The translations under genes and the position numbers were made by a program. The notes beneath the pieces are model-generated. The model had not been told where the DNA came from and did no database searches. It saw only the letters and a program-made list of their open reading frames with translations. Shown piece by piece: positions 63,515 to 64,000 of a DNA stretch of 64,000 nt; the first letter of the stretch is position 1; each line of letters opens with the position of its first letter. The stretch lies in NCBI GenBank assembly GCA_963575645.1, contig OY754471.1, positions 33,054,401 through 33,118,400 on the forward strand. The letters run 5' to 3'. This DNA comes from Xanthostigma xanthostigma. Lineage: Eukaryota; Arthropoda; Insecta; Raphidioptera; Raphidiidae.

Positions 63515-64000
63515 CGTTCTGTGCTAAATTCAAAAACTTGAGGCGACTGAATCTCAGAATTATAACTTAAAAAAAAAAGAATTTCGAGGCAGACAAGAAA
63601 TTGAAATCAAGCTCGAAATTCTGTGCCTAAGACGTCGAAAAAAAAAGAATTTTGAGGCAGACAAGGAATTGAAATCCAACTTTGAAATTCTGTGCTTATA
63701 AAAGCTACAAGAGCAACAGCAAAAAAAAGTGCACAGACGGCGTTTTTTTAGTGGTAACTAAAGGAGTTATGCGAACACCGTCTTTGCATTTTTTTGCTGT
63801 TGCTCTTGTAGCTTTTATAAGCACAGAATTTCAAAGTTGGATTTCAATTCCTTGTCTGCCTCAAAATTCTTTTTTTTTCGACGTCTTAGGCACAGAATTT
63901 CGAGCTTGATTTCAATTTCTTGTCTGCCTCGAAATTCTTTTTTTTTTAAGTTATAATTCTGAGATTCAGTCGCCTCAAGTTTTTGAATTTAGCACAGAAC
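63515..64000. repeat. Giant near-perfect palindrome, cut by window end
   Basis: Left arm 63515-63742, loop about 63743-63775, right arm 63776-64000. The last bases TTTAGCACAGAAC mirror GTTCTGTGCTAAA at 63515, so pairing continues to the window edge. Each arm contains a direct duplication of about 85 bp (GAGGCAGACAAGAAATTGAA / GAGGCAGACAAGGAATTGAA). Mismatches are rare outside homopolymers. It is either a fold-back transposon or an inverted duplication, and total size is unknown. Confidence 0.85.

Overview
The window is AT-rich animal DNA, most likely from an insect with a large, transposon-laden genome. The evidence is a ZAD-type C2H2 zinc-finger gene (an arthropod-type architecture), a GT-AG intron, and insect-style transposons: Ty3/gypsy, piggyBac with CCCTAGAA ends, Tc1/mariner, hAT, a MADF-domain fragment and Helitron-like elements. 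I cannot name the order or species. There are no operons, rRNA genes or CRISPR arrays, and no convincing functional tRNA gene.

Layout. 1-29.4 kb is gene-poor and made of fold-back elements/MITEs, Helitron-like elements, hAT insertions with readable 8-bp target duplications, one LINE tail and microsatellites. 29.5-38.3 kb is a nested stack. A MITE (family G, other copy at 11.16-11.70 kb) is interrupted by a Helitron-like element carrying a tRNA-Lys-like module, which is itself interrupted by a young, apparently intact Ty3/gypsy element (30564-35488, LTRs nearly identical). The far end of the same MITE is interrupted by a 2.5-kb element with about 790-bp inverted repeats and a TAA target duplication (35822-38296). 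38.4-39.0 kb holds a hAT remnant inserted in the tip of another Helitron-like element. 39.9-42.9 kb is the one host-type gene, a two-exon ZAD zinc-finger gene whose finger array is cut by one in-frame TAA. 43-51 kb is mostly non-coding with hairpins. 51.45-52.43 kb is an internally deleted piggyBac with perfect ends. 52.45-59.3 kb holds a Helitron copy, two inverted copies of a mariner derivative, two hAT insertions and an unidentified decayed coding frame. 60-64 kb ends in fold-backs, two abutting Helitron-like elements (one with a 90-bp minisatellite, the other with a Thr-type tRNA-like module) and a giant palindrome running off the window.

Biology. The only protein-coding units that look capable of function are the gypsy polyprotein (retrotransposition) and the ZAD zinc-finger protein (probable DNA-binding regulator). 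All other coding traces are decayed transposase or transposon-associated fragments. The most unusual patterns are a CTGAAGA-hairpin-GAAACGTC module shared by unrelated repeat families with different stem sequences, tRNA-like modules inside Helitron-like elements, the nested stack whose insertion order can be read from paralogous empty sites, and the UAA-CAA interruption of the zinc-finger array.
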